A DNA stretch of 64,000 nucleotides from Ruegeria atlantica (lineage in GTDB: Bacteria; Pseudomonadota; Alphaproteobacteria; Rhodobacterales; Rhodobacteraceae): NCBI RefSeq assembly GCF_013032505.1, contig NZ_WQCG01000002.1, positions 124,001 to 188,000 of the forward strand, in the 5' to 3' direction. The notes beneath the pieces were generated by a model that was given only the letters and a program-made list of their open reading frames with translations, did no database searches and was not told the origin of the DNA. Positions 8,926 through 18,998 of the stretch are shown piece by piece. The translations under genes and the position numbers were made by a program. Positions within the stretch are counted from its first letter, which is position 1, and each line of letters begins with the position of its first letter.

Positions 8926-9858
8926 ATGAACTGGATCACAAACTACGTCCGCCCCCGGATCAATTCGATCTTCTCGCGCCGAGAAGTGCCTGAAAATCTT
9001 TGGCACAAGTGCGATGAATGTGGAACGATGCTGTTTCACCGTGAGTTGGCAGAAAACCAGAACGTCTGCACCCAATGCGGTCATCACATGGCGATAACCC
9101 CGCGTGAACGTTTTGGTCACCTGTTCGATGGTGGGATCTTTACCGAGGTCGAGGTACCTGCGCCCAAGGACGATCCGCTGCAATTCCGCGATCAAAAGAA
9201 GTACCCGGACCGGATGAAAGCCGCCCAAAAGAAGACGGGCGAGAAAGAGGCGATGCTGGTCGCTTTAGGCGAAATTGGCCGAACCCCAATCGTCGCGGCT
9301 GCTCAGGACTTTTCGTTCATGGGTGGGTCCATGGGCATGTATGTCGGCAACGCGATCATTGCTGCGGCGCAAGAGGCGGTAAAACTGAAGCGCCCTCTGG
9401 TCCTGTTTTCCGCCGCTGGTGGCGCCCGGATGCAGGAGGGTATCCTGAGCCTGATGCAGATGCCGCGCACGACCGTGGCGGTAGAGATGTTGAAAGAGGC
9501 AAACCTGCCCTATATCGTCGTGCTGACGCACCCGACAACGGGGGGCGTGACCGCCTCATACGCGATGTTGGGTGACGTCCATATCTCAGAACCAAATGCG
9601 CTGATCTGTTTTGCCGGTCCACGTGTGATCGAACAAACGATTAGGGAAAAGCTGCCCGAAGGGTTTCAGCGTGCTGAATACCTTCTGGATCACGGTATGC
9701 TGGACCGCGTAACCAAGCGGACCGAAATGCGTGATGAACTGATAACAATCACGCGTATGCTGATGAACCAGCCTCCGGCGGTCAAAGGCGATCTGCCTGC
9801 ACCAGAGCCCGAAGATGCCAAGGCGGATACTCCGGCTGAAGACACGGAAGACAAATGA
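8926..9858 (+). CDS. accD: Acetyl-CoA carboxylase carboxyltransferase subunit beta
   Basis: 310 residues, the usual AccD length. Starts with [16 protein letters not shown] and an N-terminal four-Cys zinc ribbon ([13 protein letters not shown] then CTQCGHHM, about residues 26-51). The carboxyltransferase core has [38 protein letters not shown] and [17 protein letters not shown], which build the oxyanion holes and CoA site. With AccA (not in the window) it transfers CO2 from carboxybiotin to acetyl-CoA, the committed step of fatty-acid synthesis, and supplies malonyl-CoA. The acidic C-terminal tail ([19 protein letters not shown]) is species-variable. Its stop overlaps folC by four bases, the classic accD-folC pairing. 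Confidence 0.97.
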   Translation: MNWITNYVRPRINSIFSRREVPENLWHKCDECGTMLFHRELAENQNVCTQCGHHMAITPRERFGHLFDGGIFTEVEVPAPKDDPLQFRDQKKYPDRMKAAQKKTGEKEAMLVALGEIGRTPIVAAAQDFSFMGGSMGMYVGNAIIAAAQEAVKLKRPLVLFSAAGGARMQEGILSLMQMPRTTVAVEMLKEANLPYIVVLTHPTTGGVTASYAMLGDVHISEPNALICFAGPRVIEQTIREKLPEGFQRAEYLLDHGMLDRVTKRTEMRDELITITRMLMNQPPAVKGDLPAPEPEDAKADTPAEDTEDK

Positions 9859-11129
9859 CCTCTCAGACATCGGACGTCATCCTGGAAAGGATGATGGCGC
9901 TGCATCCCAAGATCATTGACCTGACCTTGGATCGCGTCTGGCGTTTGCTGGCCGCGTTGGACAATCCGCAGGTCAAACTGCCGCCGGTGATCCATATTGC
10001 GGGTACGAACGGTAAGGGCTCGACCCAGGCTATGATCCGCGCGGGTCTGGAAGGGGCAGGGTTGTCGGCCCATGCCTATACATCGCCCCATCTGGCGCGG
10101 TTTCACGAACGTATTCGTCTGGCAGGTAATCTGATTTCCGAACCGGATCTGACGGCGGTTTTGGATGAATGCTACGCTGCCAACGGTGGCGAAAACATCA
10201 CGTATTTCGAGATCACGACCTGCGCGGCGTTGCTGGCCTTTGCCCGGGCCAAAGCGGATTACACTTTGCTTGAAGTCGGGTTGGGCGGACGACTGGATGC
10301 AACCAATGTCATTCATGAACCGGCGGTCACTGTCATCACGCCGGTTTCGATCGACCACGAGCAGTTCCTGGGGGATACCTTAGGAAAGATTGCGGCGGAA
10401 AAGGCTGGTATTATTAAGCCCGGTGTTCCTTGTATTGTAGGTCCGCAACAGGACGAGGCGCTCGAGGTCATCGAATACACGGCTGCGCGTTTAGGTGCGC
10501 CTTTGTTGGTGCATGGCCAACACTGGCACGTCACCGAAGAGAACGGGCGGCTTGTCTATCAGGACGAAACCGGCCTTCGCGATCTGCCGCTTCCAAATCT
10601 GTTGGGTGCACACCAGATCCAAAACGCCGGGGCCGCGCTTGCGGTCTTGCGTCATCTGGATATTGGTGACGACGCCTACGAGGCAGCGGTGACCAGAGCT
10701 GAATGGCCCGCCCGGATGCAACGATTGAAATCCGGTCCGTTGGTCGAGCAGGCCCCCGAGGCAGAGCTTTGGCTTGATGGTGGTCACAATGCGGCAGCCG
10801 GGCTGGCCTTGGCCGATCTCTTGGCGAAACTGCCTGAGCGTCCAACCCATATGATCTGCGGGATGCTGAACACTAAGGACGTCACCGGTTATCTGGCTCC
10901 GCTCTCGGCACAGGCGCAAAGCCTGACGGCCGTTTCAATCCCGGGTGAGGCAAATACGCTTAGCGCCGAAGACACCGCTGAAGCCGCCGCTCAGGTTGGG
11001 CTCGCAGCATCCACGGCTCCCACTGTGGCCGAGGCACTGTTGACCATCTCCAAAAAAGATCCTCAGGCGCGGGTGCTGATCTGCGGATCACTCTACCTGG
11101 CTGGTAATATTTTGCGCGAAAACGGCTGA
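9855..11129 (+). CDS. folC: Bifunctional folylpolyglutamate synthase / dihydrofolate synthase
   Basis: 424 residues, a Mur-ligase-like cytosolic enzyme. The P-loop is [15 protein letters not shown] (about residues 47-61). Other family marks are [17 protein letters not shown] (folate loop), [13 protein letters not shown], the Mur motif SIDHEQFLG, the carbamylated-lysine motif EKAGIIKPG and WLDGGHNAA. It adds glutamate to dihydropteroate and to folates. Start ATG lies inside the accD stop (ATGA overlap), so the pair is translationally coupled. Convergent with zapE. Confidence 0.96.
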   Translation: MTSQTSDVILERMMALHPKIIDLTLDRVWRLLAALDNPQVKLPPVIHIAGTNGKGSTQAMIRAGLEGAGLSAHAYTSPHLARFHERIRLAGNLISEPDLTAVLDECYAANGGENITYFEITTCAALLAFARAKADYTLLEVGLGGRLDATNVIHEPAVTVITPVSIDHEQFLGDTLGKIAAEKAGIIKPGVPCIVGPQQDEALEVIEYTAARLGAPLLVHGQHWHVTEENGRLVYQDETGLRDLPLPNLLGAHQIQNAGAALAVLRHLDIGDDAYEAAVTRAEWPARMQRLKSGPLVEQAPEAELWLDGGHNAAAGLALADLLAKLPERPTHMICGMLNTKDVTGYLAPLSAQAQSLTAVSIPGEANTLSAEDTAEAAAQVGLAASTAPTVAEALLTISKKDPQARVLICGSLYLAGNILRENG

Positions 11130-11194
11130 CAAAAGAGCACCCGCTCAGCTTCACCTGGCCAAAATTATCCCGAGGGATTCGCGCAAAGTGCGAA

Positions 11195-11219
11195 GGGGGC
11201 AGAGCCATCTACTGCCCCC
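11195..11219. terminator. Hairpin between folC and zapE
   Basis: GGGGGCAG (11195-11202), loop AGCCATCTA, CTGCCCCC (11212-11219): a perfect 8-bp stem that spans the zapE stop codon between two convergent genes. No clear U tract on either strand, so termination is plausible but unproven. Confidence 0.45.
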
Positions 11220-12279
11220 AGCTTTGATCCTGCATCTCTCGAAGGCGCGATGCAGTACGTTCAAACTCGAACGTGCCTTCGCCTTCTACGTAGAGCATCT
11301 CGGGTTCGGCCGCAGCTGAGCATATCAAGCGAACCTTTCCCTCATACAACGCGTCGATCAGTGTGACGAACCGCTTAGCTTCGTTGAAGTTGTTGCGAGA
11401 CAGGCGCGGAATATTTTCGAGCACCAGCACTTTGACTTCGTCCGCGATGGCAAGATAATCCGCCGGGCCCAGCATCCGACCGCACAGGTCGTAAAAACTG
11501 GCACGGGCAACGCCATTGCGAAAGGCGGGCAGTTCTACCGCGCGACCATTGACCTGTAGGATCAGCGGGTCTGCCGGGCCGCCTGTCAAATCATTCCAAA
11601 CGCTGCGAATACTCTCACGTGCTTCGGGACCAATTGGGGTAAAATAGACAGGCGCACCTTCCAGCCGGTTTTGACGGTAATCTGTAGGTGAGATCAGCTC
11701 CCAAACTTCAAGCTGTTCCTTGATATGTGCGATGAACGGCAGAAAGAGCTGACGGTTTAACCCGTCTTTGTACAACTCATCAGGGTGTCGGTTCGATGTC
11801 GTCACAACCACGACGCCGCCTTCATGTAGCAAATCAAACAATCGGCCAACAATCATGGCATCCGTGATATCTGTGATCTGCATTTCGTCAAACGCCAGCA
11901 CGCGCACCGACTTGACAACCGAGGCGGCGACAGGGGCCAGTGCGTCCTCGACGCCGTCCTTGCGGGCCTTGTGCATGCCAGCGTGGATTTCTTGCATAAA
12001 GGCGTGAAAATGCACGCGACGGGCTGGGATGTCTGACAAAGAGTCGACGAACATATCCATCAGCATTGATTTCCCGCGTCCGACGCCTCCCCACAGGTAC
12101 AGACCTTTGGGCGGCGGCGGAGCTTTTCGAAAAAATCCGCGTTTTACAGGTTCCGCCAAAGCGGCCCGGATGCGTTCAAAATTGGGAAGAACAGCCTCTT
12201 GCGCATCGTCTCTGGTCAGGATGCCTTCGGCCACCTGCGTGTCATAAAGCGAAATCAAACCGGTCATGTTTCGAGGCAT
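11209..12279 (-). CDS. zapE: Cell division ATPase ZapE (AFG1-like)
   Basis: 356 residues, typical length. Walker A GGVGRGKSMLMDMF (about residue 65) is followed by RRVHFHAFMQEIHAGMH, the conserved sequence after the P-loop. Walker B is VLAFDEMQITDITDAMI, sensor-like VTTSNRHPDELYKDGLNR, and the C-terminal FNEAKRFVTLIDALYE. ZapE is an AAA+-related ATPase that associates with the Z-ring under stress. It stands alone with its start facing the MFS gene at 12414, and converges on folC. Confidence 0.94.
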   Translation of the reverse strand: MPRNMTGLISLYDTQVAEGILTRDDAQEAVLPNFERIRAALAEPVKRGFFRKAPPPPKGLYLWGGVGRGKSMLMDMFVDSLSDIPARRVHFHAFMQEIHAGMHKARKDGVEDALAPVAASVVKSVRVLAFDEMQITDITDAMIVGRLFDLLHEGGVVVVTTSNRHPDELYKDGLNRQLFLPFIAHIKEQLEVWELISPTDYRQNRLEGAPVYFTPIGPEARESIRSVWNDLTGGPADPLILQVNGRAVELPAFRNGVARASFYDLCGRMLGPADYLAIADEVKVLVLENIPRLSRNNFNEAKRFVTLIDALYEGKVRLICSAAAEPEMLYVEGEGTFEFERTASRLREMQDQSWGQ

Positions 12280-12413
12280 AGCGCCCGGCTTGCCTGTTGA
12301 AAAGCTGCCTTTTTACAGACGTATCAATTTTGCTTATCCGGCACAGCAAAACTCCTGAATTGACGCGTACGCCAAACGCGTTAACGTCCTCCTCCTGAAT
12401 ACCTGAGGACCCA

Positions 12414-13649
12414 ATGCCCCAAGACACGCGCTTGCTGAACCCGATCCTGATCGTCGGGTGTATCATCATCACCGTAAGTTTTGCTGTGCGCGCGTCGTTC
12501 GGCGTGTTTCAGATACCCATTGCGGATGAATTTGGTTGGTTGCGCACGGATTTTTCGATGGCAATCGCAATTCAAAATCTGGCTTGGGGCATCGGACAGC
12601 CGATTTTCGGAGCCATCTCGGAAAAAGTCGGTGACAGGCGTGCGATTATCCTTGGTGCGCTGACTTATGCGGCAGGCATGGTTCTGTCGGCTTGGTCGGT
12701 CACTCCGTTCGAACATCAAATGTACGCCTGGCTTGTGGGCTTCGGTATCGCCGGCACCGGGTTTGGCGTGGTGCTTGCCGTGGTTGGGCGGGCCTCGTCG
12801 GACGAAAATCGCTCGATGTCGCTTGCAATCGTCACCGCTGCGGGCAGTTTTGGCCAAGTCTTAGGGGCACCCACGGCCGAATGGATGCTGAGCTTTATGC
12901 CCTGGCAGCAAGTATTCATCGTCTTTGCAATAGCGATCTTGGCGCTGGTACTGACGCTACCGTTCATGCGCGCCCCGCAGGCTGCTAGCAAGGCAGAGAT
13001 CGAAGAGAGCATGGGTCAGATCCTGACCAAAGCGATCCGAGACCCGTCCTACACGCTGATTTTTTTAGGCTTTTTCAGCTGCGGCTATCAACTTGGCTTC
13101 ATTACCGCACACTTCCCCGCTTTTGTGACCGAGATGTGCGGACCCATTCAACCCGGCGGCGTTCTGCATTCAATCGGCATCACAACCACATCAGCACTAG
13201 GGGCTGTTTCAATTTCACTAATTGGTCTGGCCAATATTGCAGGCACTCTGTTGGCGGGTTGGGCCGGGAATCACTTTCCCAAAAAATTCCTTCTGGCAGG
13301 AGTCTACACTGCGCGAACACTCGCCGCGGCGGCCTTCATTGTGTTCCCAATCACACCGCTGTCGGTCATCGTGTTTTCACTGGTCATGGGTTCGCTTTGG
13401 CTTGCCACAGTTCCGCTTACTTCGGGGTTAGTCGCGCATCTCTATGGACTGCGCTACATGGGCACGCTGTATGGGATCATCTTTTTCAGCCATCAGGTCG
13501 GCAGTTTTCTGGGGGTCTGGTTGGGCGGCCGGATGTACGACCAGTACGGCGACTACACCATGGTCTGGTGGATCGGCGTTGCGATTGGCGCGTTCAGCGC
13601 CATCGTCCACCTGCCCATTCGCGAAAACCGATCATTGGCCACCGCCTGA
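12414..13649 (+). CDS. MFS transporter, 12-TM, monocarboxylate/OFA-like
   Basis: 411 residues with about 12 hydrophobic helices. The start is supported by GAGGA nine bases upstream of ATG. Features such as RASFGVFQIPIADEFGW in helix 1, GIGQPIFGAISEKVGDRRAI (motif A) and a long central loop (about 182-210) are like those of OFA/monocarboxylate-type MFS members. No neighbour in a shared pathway: the flanking HAD gene converges from the right with a one-base gap between stops. Substrate cannot be inferred. Confidence 0.85.
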   Translation: MPQDTRLLNPILIVGCIIITVSFAVRASFGVFQIPIADEFGWLRTDFSMAIAIQNLAWGIGQPIFGAISEKVGDRRAIILGALTYAAGMVLSAWSVTPFEHQMYAWLVGFGIAGTGFGVVLAVVGRASSDENRSMSLAIVTAAGSFGQVLGAPTAEWMLSFMPWQQVFIVFAIAILALVLTLPFMRAPQAASKAEIEESMGQILTKAIRDPSYTLIFLGFFSCGYQLGFITAHFPAFVTEMCGPIQPGGVLHSIGITTTSALGAVSISLIGLANIAGTLLAGWAGNHFPKKFLLAGVYTARTLAAAAFIVFPITPLSVIVFSLVMGSLWLATVPLTSGLVAHLYGLRYMGTLYGIIFFSHQVGSFLGVWLGGRMYDQYGDYTMVWWIGVAIGAFSAIVHLPIRENRSLATA

Positions 13650-13650
13650 G

Positions 13651-14271
13651 CTATCGCGCCTCTTCGACCGTCAGCAAACCTTCTTGCACAAGCCGGTCCG
13701 CCCAGCCTTCTGGTCCGGTAAAGTGATGCGTTTGCCATCCCCGGGCGCGCGCCGTTGCGATATTGTCGATCCGGTCATCTGTGAATAACAGCGCTTCGGG
13801 CGGCAGGCCACAGTCTTCTTCTACCATTTCATAGATCGGAACGTGCGGTTTGACGGTCTGCATCCGTCCTGACACGTATTGTTTGTCGAACTCGTTGAGA
13901 AACGGGTAAACCGTCGTCGCATAGTCGAAATTTTGCACCCCGAAATTGGTCAATGCAAAAACCGGCACGCCTTTGGCCCGCAAAGCCCGCTGCAGGCGAA
14001 CTGAATGGGGGATTTCGGGCGTGGCAAGTTCGATCCACTTGTCGTGCCACATGCGAATTTCATCTCGCCATTCGGGGTACTTCTCGGCCCAATCATAGAT
14101 CGTATCAGTGAAGTGGTGACCCTGATCCACGAGGTCATTCATTCCGTGCAGATCGACCTCAGAGAACATGGCGCGACGGCGCTCTTCTCCGATGATCCGG
14201 TCATAATAGCGTTCGGGTTGCCATTCGATCAGAACGTTCCCGATGTCAAAAACAACAGCTTTCACCGACAT
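13651..14271 (-). CDS. HAD-family hydrolase (HAD-IA, YihX-like)
   Basis: 206 residues. Motif I is VVFDIGNVLIEW with the nucleophile Asp9 followed by IGN, typical of YihX/epoxide-hydrolase-N-type HADs; motif II is ALTNFGVQNF; motif III Lys in VKPHVPIYE; motif IV LLFTDDRIDNIATARARGW. A helical cap follows motif I. Likely a small-molecule phosphatase, cytosolic. Encoded 54 bp downstream of yaiI-type gene on the same strand, so it may be the last gene of the fghA-sthA-yaiI group. Substrate unknown. Confidence 0.88.
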   Translation of the reverse strand: MSVKAVVFDIGNVLIEWQPERYYDRIIGEERRRAMFSEVDLHGMNDLVDQGHHFTDTIYDWAEKYPEWRDEIRMWHDKWIELATPEIPHSVRLQRALRAKGVPVFALTNFGVQNFDYATTVYPFLNEFDKQYVSGRMQTVKPHVPIYEMVEEDCGLPPEALLFTDDRIDNIATARARGWQTHHFTGPEGWADRLVQEGLLTVEEAR

Positions 14272-14325
14272 ATTCGTACCTTCTTACGCAGCCCATGGTT
14301 GGTGTAACTGAACCAAGCGGGAGCA

Positions 14326-14781
14326 TCAGCTCCGCTGTGCAGCCCTCAATTCCCGTTCCAAAGCGTCCAAAAACCGGGATCGGTCCGCTTTGCCAAAGGG
14401 TTTTCCCCCGCCTCCTGAACCCAATGGGTTAGAGGCACGCAGATCGGCCATCAAATCACGCATGGCCAGTTGCTGGCCTATATTGGCCGCAGTAAAGGCC
14501 TCGCCGTTGGGTCGCAGAACCCGCGCACCTGCTTCGACACACTTTGCGGCCAGCGGGATATCTGATGTCACCACAACGTCACTAGGCCCACAGCGTTCGG
14601 CGATCCACTTGTCAGCCTCATCTGCGCCCGCTGACACGATAATCACCTTCACCAAAGGGTTCGCCGATGGCCGCAGCCCGCCGTTTGACACCAGTGCCAT
14701 CGGTACTTTGTGCCGTGTTGCAACTCGTTCAGCCTCGGCCTTCACGGGGCAGGCATCCCCATCGATATAGAGGGTCGTCAC
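14326..14781 (-). CDS. YaiI/YqxD-family protein (UPF0178, DUF188)
   Basis: 151 residues. The PIN-like motif at the start, [18 protein letters not shown], then [34 protein letters not shown] and [24 protein letters not shown] are the family hallmarks. Molecular function is not established. Starts with GTG at 14781 overlapping the sthA stop (GTGA), so it is translationally coupled to sthA. The Gly-rich stretch [14 protein letters not shown] near the end is usual for the family. Confidence 0.9.
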   Translation of the reverse strand: MTTLYIDGDACPVKAEAERVATRHKVPMALVSNGGLRPSANPLVKVIIVSAGADEADKWIAERCGPSDVVVTSDIPLAAKCVEAGARVLRPNGEAFTAANIGQQLAMRDLMADLRASNPLGSGGGGKPFGKADRSRFLDALERELRAAQRS

Positions 14782-16235
14782 GCCTTCTTGGCCTCTTTCT
14801 TGGTCGGTTCCGCTGGTTTCTTGCGCACTTTGAATTCTTCCGGAATGGGCATCCGGTTGAATGCATCCAGGCCGGCGATCTTGTAAGCCTCGGCCAAGGT
14901 CGGATAATTGAACGTGTTTTGCACGAAGTAATCCACCGTGCCCTTCAGGTTCAACACCGCCTGTGCGATGTGGATCAACTCGGTCGCGCCTTCACCCACG
15001 ATCTGCACGCCCAGCACCCGGCGGGTTTTCAGTGAGAACAGCATCTTCAGCATGCCGTGCTCCAACCCCATGATATGCCCGCGCGAGGTTTCGCGGAACC
15101 GCGCCACGCCTACTTCATAAGGGATGCCGCGCTCTTGCAGCTCTTCCTCGGACATGCCGCAGGTTGAGATTTCGGGCACCGAGTAGATGCCGTACGGGTA
15201 CCACGGGCTTTCCGGCAGGGTCGGCGTTTCAAGCGCATGACAAGCAGCCACACGGCCTTGTTGTAAGGAGGTCGAGGCCAGCGAGGGATGACCAATCACG
15301 TCACCCGTTGCGTAAATGTGCGGTACTGATGTTTGATACGTCTTTCGATCCACGTTGATCCGGTTGCGATGATCGGTCTCCAGACCGACAGCCTCTAAGT
15401 TTAATGCCGAGGTGGCCCCCATACGTCCAGCCGCGAACAACAACATCTCGGCACGCACGTGACGGCCATTTTCAAGGGTCACTTCGACATGCCCCCCGGC
15501 ATCGTCGATTTTTTCAACCGCCGAGCCCAGCCGCAAATCCACACCGTTTTCACGGATCTGATGGGTGAAATCATGGATCAAACGGCTGTCGATGAAATCC
15601 AGGAAGGTTTCGCGCGGTTCAATCAGCGTAACCCGAACATCCAAAGCTGAGAACATCGTGGCGTATTCAACGCCAATCACCCCGGCGCCGATCACGACCA
15701 ACGAGCGGGGAATTTCTGCCATCTCCAGAAAGTCGTCACCGTCTACCACGGTTTTGCCGTTGAATGGGACATAGTCCGGACGGTAGGTCTTGGTCCCTGT
15801 TGCAATCAGGAACTTTGCCGCCGTCAGTCGTGTGGTGTCACCGGCATCAGTGGCAACTTCAATCTCATGTGGACCGACGAATTTGGCCAACCCGTTCAAT
15901 GTTTCCACGTGGTTTCGGTTGAACTGGTGCTCCAGAACGTCAACTTCATGATCCAGCGTCATATGCAGGCGCGCCTTGAGGTCTTCGGCCCGGATCTGAT
16001 CCTTGACCCGATAGGAACGTCCGTAAAAGCTGCGCTCGCGCCAGCCAGACAGGTTCAACACCGTTTCACGCAGCGTCTTTGATGGGATCGTGCCGGTGTG
16101 GACGGATACGCCGCCGAACCGGTCCTTGCGGTCAATCACCAATACGCGCCGTTGCAACTTGCCCGCTTGAATCGCGGCCGAGCGACCCGAAGGGCCGGAC
16201 CCAATGATGATCAGGTCATAGTCGTATTTGCTCAT
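14778..16235 (-). CDS. sthA: Soluble pyridine nucleotide transhydrogenase (Si-specific)
   Basis: 485 residues, a flavoprotein of the dihydrolipoamide dehydrogenase fold. FAD motif [17 protein letters not shown] at residues about 9-25; NAD(P) motif [16 protein letters not shown] at about 179-194; C-terminal dimerisation domain with [19 protein letters not shown]. At the redox-disulphide position the sequence is [17 protein letters not shown] with no Cys, as expected of SthA and unlike lipoamide dehydrogenase or glutathione reductase, which supports transhydrogenase. It interconverts NADPH and NADH in the cytosol. A Lys/Pro/Glu-rich C-terminal tail follows. Three bases separate it from fghA, so the two form an operon. 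Confidence 0.92.
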   Translation of the reverse strand: MSKYDYDLIIIGSGPSGRSAAIQAGKLQRRVLVIDRKDRFGGVSVHTGTIPSKTLRETVLNLSGWRERSFYGRSYRVKDQIRAEDLKARLHMTLDHEVDVLEHQFNRNHVETLNGLAKFVGPHEIEVATDAGDTTRLTAAKFLIATGTKTYRPDYVPFNGKTVVDGDDFLEMAEIPRSLVVIGAGVIGVEYATMFSALDVRVTLIEPRETFLDFIDSRLIHDFTHQIRENGVDLRLGSAVEKIDDAGGHVEVTLENGRHVRAEMLLFAAGRMGATSALNLEAVGLETDHRNRINVDRKTYQTSVPHIYATGDVIGHPSLASTSLQQGRVAACHALETPTLPESPWYPYGIYSVPEISTCGMSEEELQERGIPYEVGVARFRETSRGHIMGLEHGMLKMLFSLKTRRVLGVQIVGEGATELIHIAQAVLNLKGTVDYFVQNTFNYPTLAEAYKIAGLDAFNRMPIPEEFKVRKKPAEPTKKEAKKA

Positions 16236-16238
16236 GCC

Positions 16239-17072
16239 TCAGTCTCCGTACAGCGCCTCGGCGTGGAATGTGATGTGGTCTTCCATGAAGGTCGACACGA
16301 AGAAATACGAATGGTCATAGCCTGGCTGCAGACGGAAGATTGCCTGCTGGCGGCGTTCCGCTATCGCCTGCGCCAAGGTTTCGGGGCGCAACAGATCGAT
16401 GAATTGGTCATTGGCGCCAGTGTCAATCAGGATAGGGCCGTCAAAGCCTTTTTCTTTCATCAGGACCGATGCGTCATGCTTGGCCCATGTTACCTGATCA
16501 TCGCCCAGGTAGGCGCTTAGTTGTTTGCGACCCCAATCCGCACCCGTCGGGTTCGAGATCGGTGCGAAAGCGGACACAGACCGGAAACGCCCCGGCAGGT
16601 TCATGGCCAAAGTCAGCGCGCCATGGCCGCCCATGGAATGTCCGGTGATGGCCTGACGATCCCCATCGATTGCAAAATTGTCGATCAAAAATGCAGGCAA
16701 TTCCTCGGCAACGTAGTCCCACATGTTGAAATGCGGTGCCCAGGGTTGCTGCGTGGCGTTCAGATAGAACCCGGCACCCTGGCCCAGATCATAATCCTCG
16801 TGATCGGCGACGCCTTCACCGCGCGGCGAGGTGTCCGGGAACACCACCGCGATGCCTTGCTCGGCTGCCCAAGCCTGAGCACCCGCCTTTGTCATGGCGT
16901 TTTCATGGGTGCAGGTCAGGCCGGACAGATACCACAGAACCGGAACCGGGCCGTCCTTTGCCTCTGCTGGCAGGAACAGACCAAAGGTCATGTCGCACTG
17001 GCAGGCAGTCGAGGCGTGGCGGTAGACGCCCTGAACGCCTCCGAAACATGCGTTTTCCGAAAGGGTTTCCAT
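16239..17072 (-). CDS. fghA: S-formylglutathione hydrolase
   Basis: 277 residues, alpha/beta hydrolase of the esterase D family. The nucleophile elbow is GHSMGGHGALT (Ser about 149), followed by SAFAPISNP, an acid in DTGANDQFID and catalytic His in YDHSYFF. It hydrolyses S-formylglutathione to formate and glutathione, the second step of glutathione-dependent formaldehyde oxidation. The usual partner (class III alcohol dehydrogenase) is not in the window. Being first in an operon with sthA links NADH made in formaldehyde oxidation with nucleotide-pool balancing; that link is inference. Confidence 0.94.
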   Translation of the reverse strand: METLSENACFGGVQGVYRHASTACQCDMTFGLFLPAEAKDGPVPVLWYLSGLTCTHENAMTKAGAQAWAAEQGIAVVFPDTSPRGEGVADHEDYDLGQGAGFYLNATQQPWAPHFNMWDYVAEELPAFLIDNFAIDGDRQAITGHSMGGHGALTLAMNLPGRFRSVSAFAPISNPTGADWGRKQLSAYLGDDQVTWAKHDASVLMKEKGFDGPILIDTGANDQFIDLLRPETLAQAIAERRQQAIFRLQPGYDHSYFFVSTFMEDHITFHAEALYGD

Positions 17073-17173
17073 TTGGTCTCGTCCTTACGTTAGGTTTGCG
17101 ACATGGCTATCCTTACACGCGCGATACGTAAAGGCTGAGCGGCTTTGGCGTGTCATTTTTCAAAAGGCCGGGA

Positions 17174-18103
17174 TCAGGGTGTTCCAACCCAGGCGATGGC
17201 CAATGGCACCGTCAGAATGCTGGCTGCTGTGGACAGTAGTATCGCAGCAGACGCGCGGTGCGGGGCCACGCCGTAATGCGCAGCCAACATATAGACGTTG
17301 CCTGCCACTGGCAGGGCCGCCGCAGCGATGGCGACAGAAGCAGGAAAAGCCGCCACAGGCAAAATCCACAGCAACACAACCGCAACGCAGACAGGGTGTA
17401 CCACCAGTTTACAAAAGCTCAGCCAACCCGCGATCTGAATACGTTCAGCGGATTTGCTGGCCAGTGAGGCCCCAATGGCGAACAATGCACCTGGTGTGGC
17501 CGCCCCGCCCAGAATTGTAAGGAAGTCATTCAAGGGGACAGGGACGGGGATCTGCATCGCGGACCACAGAAGCCCCGCCGAGATCGAAACGATCATCGGG
17601 TTTTTGAGTAATCCGATCCCGATCAGGCGGAAAGTCGCAGGCGTCAATCGGCCGTCACGCCCGCCGTTGATCAGGATGACGATCAGGGACGAAAACACTA
17701 CCAGATCAACGGTCAGGACCAACATAACCGGACCAATCGCCGCTTCGGTAAACAGCAGCGCCAGCATGGGAAGACCCAGAAAACCGACGTTGCCAATGGC
17801 CGCACATTGCGCCTCGACCGCAGCGGTCGGGACGTCGAGTCGTCGTATCCACGCGACAACCGTTGCCAGGGCGTACACAGCGGCAGTGCCCATCAAGTAC
17901 CCAAGGACCAATCTTGCATTGAATATTTCGGCAAAAGGCAGTGTGGCCGCAAAGCGGAACAGCATGGCCGACAGCGCAAAATAGAAAACGAATTTCGTTA
18001 GGTAGGCGGTGGCTTCTTCCGAGAAAAACCGACTGCGCCCGGCCCAGTATCCCAGGCCGATGATTGCGAAAAAAGGCAGTGTGCGCAGGAAGATATCAAC
18101 CAT
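17174..18103 (-). CDS. AEC-family (auxin efflux carrier-type) transporter
   Basis: About 309 residues with roughly ten hydrophobic helices and the AEC arrangement of two five-helix halves, including FVFYFALSAMLFRF and a second-half GAATPGALFAIGASLA. I start at ATG 18103 (MVDIFLRTLPFFAIIGLGYW), because the family begins directly with the first helix. The 63-bp extension to 18166 is hydrophilic and without support. Likely a carrier for small organic acids or similar anions. Divergent from the TetR gene with about 200 bp between, so TetR control is possible. Confidence 0.85.
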   Translation of the reverse strand: MVDIFLRTLPFFAIIGLGYWAGRSRFFSEEATAYLTKFVFYFALSAMLFRFAATLPFAEIFNARLVLGYLMGTAAVYALATVVAWIRRLDVPTAAVEAQCAAIGNVGFLGLPMLALLFTEAAIGPVMLVLTVDLVVFSSLIVILINGGRDGRLTPATFRLIGIGLLKNPMIVSISAGLLWSAMQIPVPVPLNDFLTILGGAATPGALFAIGASLASKSAERIQIAGWLSFCKLVVHPVCVAVVLLWILPVAAFPASVAIAAAALPVAGNVYMLAAHYGVAPHRASAAILLSTAASILTVPLAIAWVGTP

Positions 18104-18309
18104 GCGCAAATTGGTAGCACGGAATACGCAAGCCGCAAGCCATGTCGGGTCGTTTGTGGGCGTCAAGCCCCATCGTTGCCAAGAAACTTAACGGATCAAT
18201 TGCAAACCTGACGTCACCCATGTTGCCAGATGCCTGCTAATTGTGCGATTTGTTGTATCTGAACTGAACGGTTTATACATTTGTCACCCAAACGACCGAA
18301 GGAGAGCAC

Positions 18310-18927
18310 ATGACCGAAGCAGCCGTCATTCTGCGTACAGGCCGAAAATTTGATCAGGTCCTGCGCGGAGCCCGAGAGGTTTTCATGGCGGATGGTTTCG
18401 AAGGTGCAAGCGTCGACGACATCGCGCGCGCTGCGGGGGTGTCGAAGGCGACGCTTTACAGTTACTTCCCAGACAAGCGTCTTTTGTTCATGGAAGTGGC
18501 GCAGGTCGAGTGCAAGCGGATGGCAGAGAACGTCGTCGCAATGGTCGACGATTGCAAACCAGCGCGCGAGGTTTTGACAATCGCCGCAACCGAACTGACG
18601 GCTTTTCTGGTTTCGGATTTCTCGCAACAGATGTTCCGCATCTGTGTAGCCGAGCGCGACCGGTTCCCGGAACTGGGTCAGACTTTTTATGAAGCCGGTC
18701 CGCAGAACGGCCAACGCCAGATGGTCGCGTATCTGGAAAAAGCGGTCAAAAAGGGTGAACTGGCTATCGACGATCTGCAATTGGCCGCTGAACAACTGAG
18801 TGAGCTTTGCAAGGTTCGGATTTGGACGCGCGCTGCCATTGGTGTTCAAAAGAGCTTTTCCAAAGAAGAAACAGATGCAATTGCCCTGCAAGCCGTTGAT
18901 ATGTTCATGGCAAGGTACGGCGTCTGA
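18310..18927 (+). CDS. TetR/AcrR-family transcriptional regulator
   Basis: 205 residues. The N-terminal helix-turn-helix is recognisable: REVFMADGFEGASVDDIARAAGVSKATLYSYFPDKRLLF, here cited as residues about 22-60 (key stretch AAGVSKATLYSYFPDK). The C-terminal ligand domain is helical and matches the AefR-like C-terminal type (ERDRFPELGQTFYEAGP). SD GGAGAG is six bases before ATG. The divergent AEC transporter is the most obvious target. No perfect palindrome was found in the 206-bp gap. Confidence 0.92.
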   Translation: MTEAAVILRTGRKFDQVLRGAREVFMADGFEGASVDDIARAAGVSKATLYSYFPDKRLLFMEVAQVECKRMAENVVAMVDDCKPAREVLTIAATELTAFLVSDFSQQMFRICVAERDRFPELGQTFYEAGPQNGQRQMVAYLEKAVKKGELAIDDLQLAAEQLSELCKVRIWTRAAIGVQKSFSKEETDAIALQAVDMFMARYGV

Positions 18928-18962
18928 ACTGCCAATTGCCCTAACGAAAAAAAACGCGAACG

Positions 18963-18990
18963 ACCCGCACCCGTTCAGCCGGATGCGGGT
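18963..18990. terminator. Bidirectional terminator between tetR-type gene and the secretion operon
   Basis: ACCCGCACCCG (18963-18973), loop, CGGATGCGGGT (18980-18990), one mismatch. Read leftwards the stem is followed about nine bases later by a run of eight T (complement of the A8 at 18948-18955). It therefore ends the type I secretion operon and may also end tetR. Confidence 0.65.
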
Positions 18991-18998
18991 GAAACTAG

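Noticed and set aside
14778-16235. Dihydrolipoamide dehydrogenase or mercuric/glutathione reductase instead of SthA
   Set aside because: The redox Cys pair required by those enzymes is absent; the motif [10 protein letters not shown] without Cys fits SthA.
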